Below are positions 1-8,242 of a DNA stretch of 64,000 nucleotides, piece by piece; the first letter of the stretch is position 1; every line of letters begins with the position of its first letter. Under the pieces are notes generated by a model that was given only the letters and a program-made list of their open reading frames with translations, did not search any database and had not been told where the DNA came from. The stretch spans positions 1 to 64,000 of the forward strand of contig CATBQD010000003.1 of assembly GCA_949505625.1 (NCBI GenBank), in the 5' to 3' direction. Both the position numbers and the translations under genes were made by a program. This DNA is from an uncultured Bacilli bacterium. Its GTDB lineage: Bacteria > Bacillota_I > Bacilli_A > RF39 > UBA660.

Positions 1-2
1 AA

Positions 3-1487
3 TTTGGAAATGACTTGTATAGAATAATTGGAGTATTTAATGGACAGATGAAGATTATATATTGGGGACCAATAAGTAATCCAGGACAGTTTTATCAAAA
101 TGATATACAAACAGTATTTGATCCGAATTCATCAAATGGAGGACATGGAGCAGATGGATATAATGATTGGAGCCAAGCTCAACTACAAAAGATATTAAAT
201 ACAACATATTGGAATACAATAGATTCAAAATATCAAATGATGGTAGATCAAAGTCACATATGGAATATAGGTGGAGTATCAAATGTTGCGAATACAAGGA
301 ACCAATTTTATACAGCGGAGAGAGGTAATATGATATCAAGTATAATGAATAGTGCAACATGGACAGGAAAAGTAGGATTAATGTATCCAAGTGATTATGG
401 ATATGCAACAAGTAGTGCAAATGAAATATGTGATAGTACAACTATGAGTGATTGGAGTAATGGAGATGCGAATACATATTGTGCAGGAACAGTGTATAAT
501 TGGTTAGCAAATACGTCATACATTCAATGGACGATGACACCTTGGACAAATTACGAATACTATTTGTTGAATCCTGCTCCAAATGGTTTTATTGGCTTGT
601 TTAGTGCAAGTCTGAGTGCTGGTAGTTATGTACCGATTAGTAAAATTAGTGCTCGTCCAGTCCTATATCTAAAATCGGGTGTAAAAATAAAAGATGGAGA
701 AGGAACAAGAGAGAAACCATATGAATTAGAATATGAAACAGAGTTACCAAATCCGGGAAATAACGGGACAATAAAAGTAGATACAAGTGGAAATGAGAGA
801 TATGCGGGAGAAAATCCGAATAATTATGTATGTTTTGGAACAGATGCAGAAACATGTTCAGGAAAACAACTATGGAGAATTATAGGAAAGATAGATGGAA
901 ATCTAAAACTAATCAGTACAGAGTACTATAGTGAAGGAATAGCATGGGATACAAGTAATAATAATAGTTGGACAAGACCAGCAAGTTTAAATACAAGATT
1001 ACAAGATAATGTATATAATAGTACAACATGGATAAATTCAAGTGCACAAAAAAGTTGGATGATAAATAACAGATGGAAAATTGGAAGAATTGGAAGCGAT
1101 AATGATATACTATCGGATTTTGAAACACCAGAGAAGAATAGTGATTTTATAACGTCAAATTATATAGGGCTAATGACAGTTACTGACTTTGTATATGGCT
1201 CAAATAGTGATGAATGTACATCAACTACACGTTTAAGACAAAGTAACAATGCATGCTTTAATAGCAACTGGATATATTCTAAAAAAGTCTTTATAGAGTG
1301 GACGCTTACAACTAAAAGCGAGAGTTCGATACCTGTATACTTTATTCGAGTTGACGATAGGTATATTGGTGCAGAATATGCAAACTACAGTGGAGGAGTT
1401 GTTCGCCCAGTAATAATCCTTAACTCAAAAGTAAAAATAAAAAATGGAAAAGGAACAAGTTCAGATCCATATATATTAACAAAGTAG
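3..1487 (+). CDS. modular surface protein, 5' truncated by window edge
   Basis: The frame is open to the left edge, so the N-terminus lies outside the window. The visible ~494 residues hold two related modules of about 240 residues. The second starts near NYVCFGTDAETC and runs LWRIIGKIDGNLKLI; the first begins inside the equivalent LYRIIGVFNGQMKII. Each module ends with an RPV(L/I) strand followed by a VKIK-G-GT-PY-L motif. This repeated LWRIIG ... RPVLYLKS layout is typical of large secreted proteins of gut Bacillota that often carry a pilin-type N-terminus, and resembles DUF6273-type domains (family recall, not searched). A role as a cell-surface adhesin is inference. The protein is rich in Asn, Thr, Trp and Tyr and has no catalytic motif I recognise. 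Confidence 0.75.
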   Translation, partial: FGNDLYRIIGVFNGQMKIIYWGPISNPGQFYQNDIQTVFDPNSSNGGHGADGYNDWSQAQLQKILNTTYWNTIDSKYQMMVDQSHIWNIGGVSNVANTRNQFYTAERGNMISSIMNSATWTGKVGLMYPSDYGYATSSANEICDSTTMSDWSNGDANTYCAGTVYNWLANTSYIQWTMTPWTNYEYYLLNPAPNGFIGLFSASLSAGSYVPISKISARPVLYLKSGVKIKDGEGTREKPYELEYETELPNPGNNGTIKVDTSGNERYAGENPNNYVCFGTDAETCSGKQLWRIIGKIDGNLKLISTEYYSEGIAWDTSNNNSWTRPASLNTRLQDNVYNSTTWINSSAQKSWMINNRWKIGRIGSDNDILSDFETPEKNSDFITSNYIGLMTVTDFVYGSNSDECTSTTRLRQSNNACFNSNWIYSKKVFIEWTLTTKSESSIPVYFIRVDDRYIGAEYANYSGGVVRPVIILNSKVKIKNGKGTSSDPYILTK

Positions 1488-1537
1488 TAAAAAACTATAC
1501 TAAATAATGTCTAACCACAAGAGAAGAAAAGACATAT

Positions 1538-1622
1538 TCAAAAAATCATCTTGTGTTTAGAGCAGCCCTCAATATTTCACTTCATTTCTATTTCTATTCT
1601 AATATTGGGGGCTACTTATATA
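1538..1622 (+). repeat. dispersed hairpin repeat, copy A
   Basis: About 85 bases that recur with roughly 90 percent identity and a 6-base length difference at 55535-55613. Shared landmarks are TCTTGTGTTTAGAGCAG, CTCAATATTT and TTCTAATATTGGGG. The arms GCAGCCCTCAATATT and AATATTGGGGGCTAC pair almost perfectly, giving a long stem with a ~24-nt loop. It lies between the surface-protein gene and a glycosidase-like gene. No ORF or T-run explains it. Confidence 0.7.
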
Positions 1623-1629
1623 GATTTTA

Positions 1630-1672
1630 AAAAGAAAAATTTTTAAAAATAAAAAATTTTCTTTTTTTTATA
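1630..1672 (+). terminator. AT-only rho-independent terminator
   Basis: An A-rich arm (AAAAGAAAAATTTTT) pairs with AAAAATTTTCTTTT and runs into eight T. It probably ends transcription of the surface-protein gene; the A/T-only stem is weak but long. Confidence 0.5.
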
Positions 1673-1723
1673 AATTTTATAAAAAACTTAAAAAATGTTA
1701 TACTAACTATAGTAGGTGAATGT

Positions 1724-3382
1724 ATGAAAAAAATATTGGTAGCAGCATTTTTAATCGGAATGATTTTAAGTATTGGGATTTTATTTTTAGATAAAAAAAA
1801 TATAGTGAAATCGGAAAATTTAAAAAATGCCTATTTAGGTTCTTTTGAGGCAAAAGTAAAGGCTTACAATGAAGATTATGAAGAATTGGATGATTTTTAT
1901 CGTGGTACTAAAATAGAGGTTTATGAACAAAAAATTGTTCATGAAACAACAAATGAAGAATACAGGAAAGCAAAAGTAAATGGGAAAATATTATTATTTA
2001 AATCAGAAAATGTAGTAAATGATTATAGCAAAGTTGTTTATGAAGAGGAATTATTTGTAAGAACAAGTACAACTATATATAAAGATGATAATAGTAGTGA
2101 AATATTGGGATTAGTAAAAAAAGGAGAATCTGTTAAAATTATTGGATTTGATAAATTAGAAAATGGATTTGCGCCTAAGTACAAAATCATGTATAATGAA
2201 AAGGAGGGTTTTCTGTATAGTAAATACCTCGTTAGTACAAAAGAAGAAGCTATGAAGAATTATGATGAAGATAATAGTTATCAGGTTCATTTAAAACGTG
2301 TAAATACACAAGGTGGAGGAGATGCAGGAAGTTTAGATTTTTATCCTTATGAAAAGGCAAAATTCGAAAAAAATAAAATGCCAGAAAAAGTTAGAAGTTT
2401 ATATTTGAATGCAGGTGTTATAAAAGATGTAGATAAATATATTGAGATTGCTAAAAAAGGAAATATCAATGCATTTGTTGTAGATATCAAGGACAATACA
2501 GCTCCAGCCTATAAAAGTAAAATTATGGAAAAATATTCAAAAACAAATTTTAATCATGCGATTAATAGTTTTGACGACTATAAAAATGCAATTGAAAAGT
2601 TAAAAGAAAATGGATTTTATGTAATTGGTAGAATTACAGTATTTAAGGATAGTTATTATGTAACAGACCATCCAGAAAGTGCAATTGCAGATATCAATGG
2701 AAAACCGTATAAACATAATGGTTCTTATTGGCCAAGTGCTTATGATAGAAATGTCTGGGAATTTAATGTAGAACTTGCGAAAGAAGCAGTTATAGAAATG
2801 GGTTTTAATGAAATACAATTTGATTATGTTCGTTTTCCAGATCGTACATATGCACTGGAAAAGAATGGAGAAATGAATTTAAAAAATACATATAATGAAA
2901 CAAAAGCTCAGGCGATTCAGACTTTCTTAATGTATGCTTGTGATCAAATTCATGAAGTAGGAGCATACGTTGCAGCAGATGTTTTTGGAGAAAGTGCCCA
3001 TAATTATGTAACAGGATATGGGCAATATTGGGGTGCTATTTCTAATATTGTGGATGTAATAAGCGCAATGCCATATCCAGATCATTTTGGAGCTTATGAA
3101 TATGGAATTAATGAAATTGTATGGACAGTTCCTTATAAGCTTTTATATGCCTGGGGAAGTGGATATGCCAATGTAAGACAGCAGGAGATTCCAACTCCAG
3201 CAGTGGTAAGAACTTGGATACAGGCATATAATACAGTAAGAGAGCCTTATATTGTATATGATAGTACTAAAATAAGAGAACAGATTAACGCATTAGAAGA
3301 TGCTGGGTTAACTGGTGGTTTTATGACTTGGAATGCATCGTCTAGTTTAACAAAATATCAAGAGATAATACCAGCACTTTAA
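1724..3382 (+). CDS. putative glycoside hydrolase (DUF4015/GH-like), membrane-anchored
   Basis: 552 residues. An N-terminal hydrophobic segment (about 4-22) is a signal anchor. Residues ~40-175 form a region with two SH3-like stretches. From ~220 to the end lies a TIM-barrel-like domain of the DUF4015 putative glycosyl hydrolase family: RSLYLNAGVI, NAFVVDIKD, IQFDYVRFPD (~365), AADVFGE (~418), ISAMPYPDHF and a closing GGFMTWNASSS. The family is thought to act on cell-wall or extracellular polysaccharide; the substrate is unknown. The start is the ATG preceded by GTAGGTGAATGT, with an extended -10 (TGTTATACT) at 1696-1704. It is monocistronic or leads into the YutD-like gene 21 bases downstream. 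Confidence 0.82.
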   Translation: MKKILVAAFLIGMILSIGILFLDKKNIVKSENLKNAYLGSFEAKVKAYNEDYEELDDFYRGTKIEVYEQKIVHETTNEEYRKAKVNGKILLFKSENVVNDYSKVVYEEELFVRTSTTIYKDDNSSEILGLVKKGESVKIIGFDKLENGFAPKYKIMYNEKEGFLYSKYLVSTKEEAMKNYDEDNSYQVHLKRVNTQGGGDAGSLDFYPYEKAKFEKNKMPEKVRSLYLNAGVIKDVDKYIEIAKKGNINAFVVDIKDNTAPAYKSKIMEKYSKTNFNHAINSFDDYKNAIEKLKENGFYVIGRITVFKDSYYVTDHPESAIADINGKPYKHNGSYWPSAYDRNVWEFNVELAKEAVIEMGFNEIQFDYVRFPDRTYALEKNGEMNLKNTYNETKAQAIQTFLMYACDQIHEVGAYVAADVFGESAHNYVTGYGQYWGAISNIVDVISAMPYPDHFGAYEYGINEIVWTVPYKLLYAWGSGYANVRQQEIPTPAVVRTWIQAYNTVREPYIVYDSTKIREQINALEDAGLTGGFMTWNASSSLTKYQEIIPAL

Positions 3383-3403
3383 GCATTTGAAGAGGAGTAA
3401 TAA

Positions 3404-3682
3404 ATGAAAAAATATCAAATTAACCATTATGAATATGAACTATTAAAAGATTATAAAGATGGCTTCTTATTAGATGAAGTAATAAATAAAAACACAGAAT
3501 ATTTTGATCCTTATGACTATATTGTAGGTGATTGGTCATATGGAAAATTACGATTAAAAGGATTTTGTGATAAAGAAAATAAATTATATAGAAAGGGAAA
3601 TGATATAGAGGGAGTAGAACAATATTTAAAAGATTATTGTTCTTATGAATGCCGCTATTTCATTTTAAAAAAGTGTAAGTAG
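3404..3682 (+). CDS. yutD: YutD family protein
   Basis: 92 residues. The central block DYIVGDWSYGKLRLKGF is the signature of the YutD/DUF1027 family of Firmicutes, followed by the usual C-terminal YLKDYCSYECRYFILKK. The function is unknown even in Bacillus subtilis. A good Shine-Dalgarno (GAGGAG) precedes the ATG. Its stop codon is directly followed by the ATG of the next gene, so the two are probably translationally coupled. Confidence 0.85.
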   Translation: MKKYQINHYEYELLKDYKDGFLLDEVINKNTEYFDPYDYIVGDWSYGKLRLKGFCDKENKLYRKGNDIEGVEQYLKDYCSYECRYFILKKCK

Positions 3683-4462
3683 ATGAAAACTTTAGAACAA
3701 ATAAATGACCGATTTTTACAAGCGGTTTCTGAGATTAACGAGTATACAGAGTATATGGAATTACAAGAAAGATGTTTAAAGCAGTCATTGAAAGTAGTTG
3801 ATTTAAAAATATTATCTCAATCAAAAGAGTATTTAAAACAACATGAAAAATCAGTAGAAGAAAAATTAGAATGGGCAAAAAAAGAATGGAAAAGAATGAG
3901 TGAAAGTAGAACATTTCATTATGAATTGTTAGGAAAAATTGTTGCTGCTATATTAACACAACAAGAAAGAGTTTTATATTTTCATGCAACTAGATTAGTA
4001 AAACATACTTTTCAAGTAGATGAGGTGAATCGTCCGTTTTATAGAGTGGTTTCTTTTGTAACAACAAATAAACAAGATTTAGAATCTCCTCTTTTAGATA
4101 AACTATCGGCTACAATGTATCCATATTATATTAATAATTCTCCTATTATGAAACCGCTTCCAAGGGAATTGACAAGTAAATCAGGGTTAGAGGAAATGAT
4201 AAGAAGGGAACTAGAAGCTAGACAAGCTACACGTTTATATGCAGTAACAGAAAATGATATTCCAAACTTGAAAAGTTTTATAAAAGCAGAAAACCAATCC
4301 AATTTTACTAGTTTTCCTTTTCATTATGTTAGTGCAATTTTAGAAAAGATGATAGAGACACGTTATCGTCATAATGGTGAAGAATTAACTGAAGAAGAAA
4401 TAGAACAAATAATTAAAGAGTTTTCTAAATCGTCAAAACAAATAACAGGCGTTGCAATGTAA
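3683..4462 (+). CDS. conserved hypothetical protein, helical
   Basis: 259 residues, not recognised. The first ~100 residues are strongly helical and charged (EKSVEEKLEWAKKEWKRM), suggesting a coiled coil. There is no signal peptide, membrane segment or catalytic motif. The ATG abuts the stop of the YutD-like gene without its own clear Shine-Dalgarno, so expression by coupling is likely. A perfect terminator hairpin begins inside its stop codon and closes the unit. Function unknown. Confidence 0.7.
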   Translation: MKTLEQINDRFLQAVSEINEYTEYMELQERCLKQSLKVVDLKILSQSKEYLKQHEKSVEEKLEWAKKEWKRMSESRTFHYELLGKIVAAILTQQERVLYFHATRLVKHTFQVDEVNRPFYRVVSFVTTNKQDLESPLLDKLSATMYPYYINNSPIMKPLPRELTSKSGLEEMIRRELEARQATRLYAVTENDIPNLKSFIKAENQSNFTSFPFHYVSAILEKMIETRYRHNGEELTEEEIEQIIKEFSKSSKQITGVAM

Positions 4463-4490
4463 CAAGGTAAAAAAACCTTGTTTTCTTTTA
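4461..4490 (+). terminator. rho-independent terminator
   Basis: AACAAGGT, a six-A loop, ACCTTGTT, then TTCTTTT. The stem starts inside the stop codon of the preceding gene. Confidence 0.85.
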
Positions 4491-4557
4491 TTATTTATAA
4501 AATAAATAGGAATTTTAACAAAAAAATGTTATAATGTTATAGTTAGGAGGATTGAAT

Positions 4558-5644
4558 GTGGAACATAGTGAATTAAAAAGTAATTATGAAAACTATCAAA
4601 TTAAAATTAATGAATTAGGGAGGTTACTTTGACCCTCTTACCAAAAAAGAACGAATAAAAGAATTAGAACAAATGATGTTAGAAACAAATTTTTGGGATA
4701 ACAAACGACATAGTGAAACGGTTATTAGCGAATTAAATAATTTAAAAAATTCTGTAGGAAATTTAGAAAATCTACAATCTGAAATTAATCTTTCTTTAGA
4801 AATGTGTGATTTAATGGATCATGAAGTAGAACAAGAATTAGAACTGTCTATGACAAATATTGAAGAGAGATTAAAAAAATTAGAGATAGAAACATTGTTT
4901 AATGGTCCATATGACGAAGGAAATTCTATTGTAGAAATACATAGTGGAGCAGGAGGAACAGAAGCTTGTGATTGGGCAGAAATGCTTTTTCGTATGTATA
5001 CAAGATGGTGTGATAAGAAAGGTTTTATTTATGAAGTTATTTATGAACAACCAGGAGAAGAAGCAGGGATAAAAGGGATCTCATTTTTAGTAAGAGGAAT
5101 TCATTCATTTGGCTATTTAAAGAATGAACGTGGAGTTCATAGATTAGTAAGAATTTCTCCATTTGATTCTAACGCTAGGAGACATACTTCTTTTGCTTCA
5201 GTAGAAGTAACACCACTTTTAGAACAGAATAGTATTGATATAGAAATCAAAGAAAGCGATATTAGAATTGATGTTTATAGAAGTAGTGGAAATGGTGGAC
5301 AAGGAGTAAATACAACTGATAGCGCAGTTCGAATTACACATTTTCCAAGTAAGATAGTTGTTACTTGTCAAAATGAGAGAAGTCAAATTCAAAATAAAGA
5401 AAAAGCAATGGAAATATTGAAAAATAAACTTTATCAATTAGAACAAGAAAAAAGAGAAAAAGAACTGAAAAATTTAAAAGGAGAACAAATGGATATTAAC
5501 TTTGGTTCTCAAATTAGAAGTTATGTCATGCATCCGTACTCGATGGTAAAAGATCATAGAACGAATGTTGAAACAAGTAATGTTGAGAAAGTATTAGATG
5601 GTGATCTTGATTTCTTTATGGAAGAAAATTTAAAGAGGTGCTAG
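4558..5644 (+). CDS. prfB: peptide chain release factor 2, programmed +1 frameshift
   Basis: RF2 releases nascent peptides at UGA and UAA. The gene is read in two frames. A 23-codon first part (EHSELKSNYENYQIK... after a GTG start near 4558, Shine-Dalgarno AGGAGG) ends at CTT TGA (4627-4632). A +1 shift at C continues as DPLTKKERIKELEQ into the long frame, giving ~361 residues, normal for RF2. The internal Shine-Dalgarno-like AGGGAGG sits just upstream of CTT TGA, as in the classic autoregulatory site. The RF2 discriminator SPF (~200) and the catalytic GGQ in SSGNGGQGVNTT (~245) are present. It is followed after 3 bases by the YitT gene. Confidence 0.95.
4617..4633 (+). promoter_or_regulatory. 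prfB programmed +1 frameshift site
   Basis: AGGGAGG, a short spacer, then CTT TGA C. The first frame runs into this TGA and the release-factor reading frame resumes one base later. This is the known RF2 autoregulation: low RF2 lets the ribosome slip past the UGA. Confidence 0.93.
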
Positions 5645-5647
5645 AAT

Positions 5648-6532
5648 ATGTTTTTTAGAAGAAAAGAGAGTATTATTGATCCAAATATCATAAAGTCCAT
5701 CTATGCAAAAGATAAATTAGTGAGATATTCTGAGTTTCTAGCTGGATTATTCTTAGTATCTTTTGCATTCAATGTATTTTTATTACCCAGCCAAGTAGTA
5801 TATGGAGTAAGTGGAATCGCTGTTATGTTAAATAAACTCTATCATTTAGATCCATCGTTAGTTATTTTGATTGGCTCTGTAATTCTACTTTTGTTGAGTT
5901 TGATATTTTTAGGAAAAGAGAAAACTGCTAATACAGTAATTGGTTCACTATTATACCCTGTTTTTGTAAAGTTGACAGAACCAATGTCAACATTAATTGA
6001 TTTAGGTTCAACAGAACCAGTAGTAATTGCTTTATTTGGAGCAGCGATTAGTGGTTTTGGACTAGGAATGATATTTAAAGCAGGGTTTACGACAGGTGGA
6101 ACTGATATTTTAAATCAAATTGTATCGAAATATTTTAAAATGTCGATTGGAAATTCAATGTTTTTTACAGATGGAATTATAGTTGGAGTTAGCTTCTTTA
6201 TATTTGGATTCCAAAAATTTATGTATTCAGTTATTTCAATATATCTAATTAGTGTTATGACAGATAAAGTAATATTAGGAATTAGTCAATCTAAAGCATT
6301 TTATATTATTACTGATTATGAAACAGAAGTAAAAAAATTTATTTTAAATTATTTAAGTCATGGAGTAACTATTTTAGATGGTAGAGGAGGATACACAGGA
6401 GATCGTCAAAAAGTAATTATGTGTATCATTCCAACGAAAGAATATTTTGTAGCAAAAGAAGGAATTAAGAAAATAGATCCTAATGCATTTTTCTTAGTGA
6501 CTGATGCTTATGAAGTTGCAGGAGGAGAATAA
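5648..6532 (+). CDS. YitT family membrane protein
   Basis: 294 residues. Residues ~25-205 contain about five to six hydrophobic segments with the YitT signatures FNVFLLPSQVVYGVSG and GLGMIFKAGFTTGGTDI. The C-terminal ~80 residues form the soluble DUF2179 domain (GVTILDGRGGYTGDRQKVIMC, DPNAFFLVTDAYEV). The family comprises predicted transporters or permeases of unknown substrate. It starts 3 bases after prfB with GAGGTG as ribosome-binding site and is followed 11 bases later by ftsE, so prfB-yitT-ftsE-ftsX may form one operon. Confidence 0.88.
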   Translation: MFFRRKESIIDPNIIKSIYAKDKLVRYSEFLAGLFLVSFAFNVFLLPSQVVYGVSGIAVMLNKLYHLDPSLVILIGSVILLLLSLIFLGKEKTANTVIGSLLYPVFVKLTEPMSTLIDLGSTEPVVIALFGAAISGFGLGMIFKAGFTTGGTDILNQIVSKYFKMSIGNSMFFTDGIIVGVSFFIFGFQKFMYSVISIYLISVMTDKVILGISQSKAFYIITDYETEVKKFILNYLSHGVTILDGRGGYTGDRQKVIMCIIPTKEYFVAKEGIKKIDPNAFFLVTDAYEVAGGE

Positions 6533-6543
6533 GAGGTGGAAAA

Positions 6544-7239
6544 ATGGATTTAATTAGAATGAAAGATGTAAATAAACGATATAAAAATGGAGTTACTGCA
6601 ATTTATGATCTTGATTTAAGAATTGAAAAAGGAGACTTCGTTTTTATTATTGGTTCGACAGGATGTGGAAAATCAACGCTTATTAAGATGCTTTATCGTG
6701 AAGAAAAACCAACTAGTGGAAAAATAATTGTAGGCGGAATAGATGTGGCAAAATTGAGAAATGGAAAAGTATATAAATTGCGTAGAAAATTAGGAGTAGT
6801 GTTTCAAGATTTTAAACTTTTGAATCGTTCAACAGTTTATGAAAATGTAGCTTTTGCGCTAGAAGTATTTGGGACTCCGAAGAAAGAAATTCATTCTAAG
6901 GTAATTAAAGCTTTAGAATTGGTTGGACTAAAACATAAAGCAAAAAATTATCCTACTGAATTATCAGGAGGAGAACAGCAACGTGTAGCAATTGCAAGAG
7001 CAATTATCAATGGGCCTAAGCTTCTTATATGTGATGAGCCTACAGGCAACTTAGATGAAAATACAAGTATGGAAATTATGTCAGTATTAGAGGCAATTAA
7101 TCAAATGGGAACAACGATTATTATGGTAACACATGATACTGAAATCGTAGATAAAATGAAAAAAAGAGTAATTTTATTAGATTCAGGACGGATATTAAAA
7201 GATTATGAGAAAGGAACATATAAACATGAGAGCATTTAG
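6544..7239 (+). CDS. ftsE: cell division ATP-binding protein FtsE
   Basis: 231 residues, normal length. Walker A GSTGCGKST (~38-46), Q-loop VFQDFKLL, ABC signature LSGGEQQRVAIARA and Walker B LLICDEPTGNLD are all intact. FtsE is the ATPase of the FtsEX complex, which couples septal peptidoglycan hydrolase control to division in Firmicutes. Its 3' end overlaps the ftsX start, the usual ftsEX arrangement. Confidence 0.95.
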   Translation: MDLIRMKDVNKRYKNGVTAIYDLDLRIEKGDFVFIIGSTGCGKSTLIKMLYREEKPTSGKIIVGGIDVAKLRNGKVYKLRRKLGVVFQDFKLLNRSTVYENVAFALEVFGTPKKEIHSKVIKALELVGLKHKAKNYPTELSGGEQQRVAIARAIINGPKLLICDEPTGNLDENTSMEIMSVLEAINQMGTTIIMVTHDTEIVDKMKKRVILLDSGRILKDYEKGTYKHESI

Positions 7240-8125
7240 AATTTTAAGTAGAAATATTAGAGATGCTTTTAAAAGCGTTTTTAGAAACTTTTCCCTTTCT
7301 TTAGCGTCTATTTCTTGTATTACTATTACATTAGTTGTTGTTTCTTTAGCAATGATTCTATCTGATAATGTGAATAACTTTGCAACTTTGGTTGAAAAAG
7401 ATGTTACAATTGTTGTATTTTTAGATCGTGATATAACGAAAGAACAAATTGAAGATGTAAGAGACAGTATTGATGTTTTAGATAATATTGCTTCTATTGA
7501 ATTTCAAGATAAAATGTCTATTTCAAAAGAAATGATGGAGTCTTCTGATGTTTTTAAAAATATCTTAGGAAATTATAATGAAGAAGAAAATCCGATTCAA
7601 GATACTTATCAAGTAAAAGTAAAAGATATTGAGCTAATAAAAAAGACAGCTGATCAAATTAAAGAGATTGATCATGTTAGTGTTGTCAAATATGGAGAAG
7701 GAATGGTTGAGCAATTGGTAACTGTATTTGATGTTGTAAAGAAAGTCAGTATTGGTATGGTTATTGCACTTATCATTGTAACTGCTTTCTTAATAGCAAA
7801 TACAATTAAGATTACTATTTTTTCACGAAAAAGAGAAATAGAAATTATGCGACTTGTGGGAGCTAGTAATTTAAATATTAAAATACCATTTTTATTTGAA
7901 GGTTTATTTTTGGGAATGTTTGGATCAATAATTCCGATTTTGGCAACTATCTATGGATATACAGCACTTTATAATAATTTTAATGGTCAGCTATTCTCTC
8001 CTTTCATTAAACTTATCAAACCAGAACCATTTATTTATATTGTATCAGTTGTATTATTAATTATTGGTATTTTGGTGGGAATGTTTGGAAGCTGGAGAGC
8101 GGTGAAAAAGCATTTGAAAATATAA
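7226..8125 (+). CDS. ftsX: cell division permease FtsX
   Basis: About 299 residues from the ATG at 7226, which is served by AAAGGAAC inside the ftsE 3' end. A longer version from 7205 has no ribosome-binding site. Topology is typical of FtsX: TM1 near 22-45, an extracellular loop (~50-165) with VTIVVFLDRDITKEQ, then three TM segments toward the C-terminus, including a REIEIMRLVGAS motif before TM3. It works with FtsE at the division septum. A terminator follows directly. Confidence 0.93.
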   Translation: MRAFRILSRNIRDAFKSVFRNFSLSLASISCITITLVVVSLAMILSDNVNNFATLVEKDVTIVVFLDRDITKEQIEDVRDSIDVLDNIASIEFQDKMSISKEMMESSDVFKNILGNYNEEENPIQDTYQVKVKDIELIKKTADQIKEIDHVSVVKYGEGMVEQLVTVFDVVKKVSIGMVIALIIVTAFLIANTIKITIFSRKREIEIMRLVGASNLNIKIPFLFEGLFLGMFGSIIPILATIYGYTALYNNFNGQLFSPFIKLIKPEPFIYIVSVVLLIIGILVGMFGSWRAVKKHLKI

Positions 8126-8151
8126 AAATAAGAGAATTTCTCTTATTTTTA
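8125..8151 (+). terminator. rho-independent terminator after ftsX
   Basis: An 11-bp stem AAAATAAGAGA / TCTCTTATTTT with a 3-nt loop, continuing into T. It overlaps the ftsX stop codon. Confidence 0.85.
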
Positions 8152-8242
8152 TTATAGAAAATTATCAGAAAATAAATAATATGTCTTTTTACTGAATTTA
8201 TGATAAAATAGTTACGAATAAGTTGGTATTTAGGAGAATATT

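Noticed and set aside
1509-1562. 17-codon frame (MSNHKRRKDIF...) before repeat A
   Set aside because: No ribosome-binding site, charged rather than hydrophobic, and not matched at repeat B.
7205-7225. Longer FtsX start within ftsE
   Set aside because: The ATG at 7226 has AAAGGAAC at proper distance; the upstream one has none and adds atypical residues.
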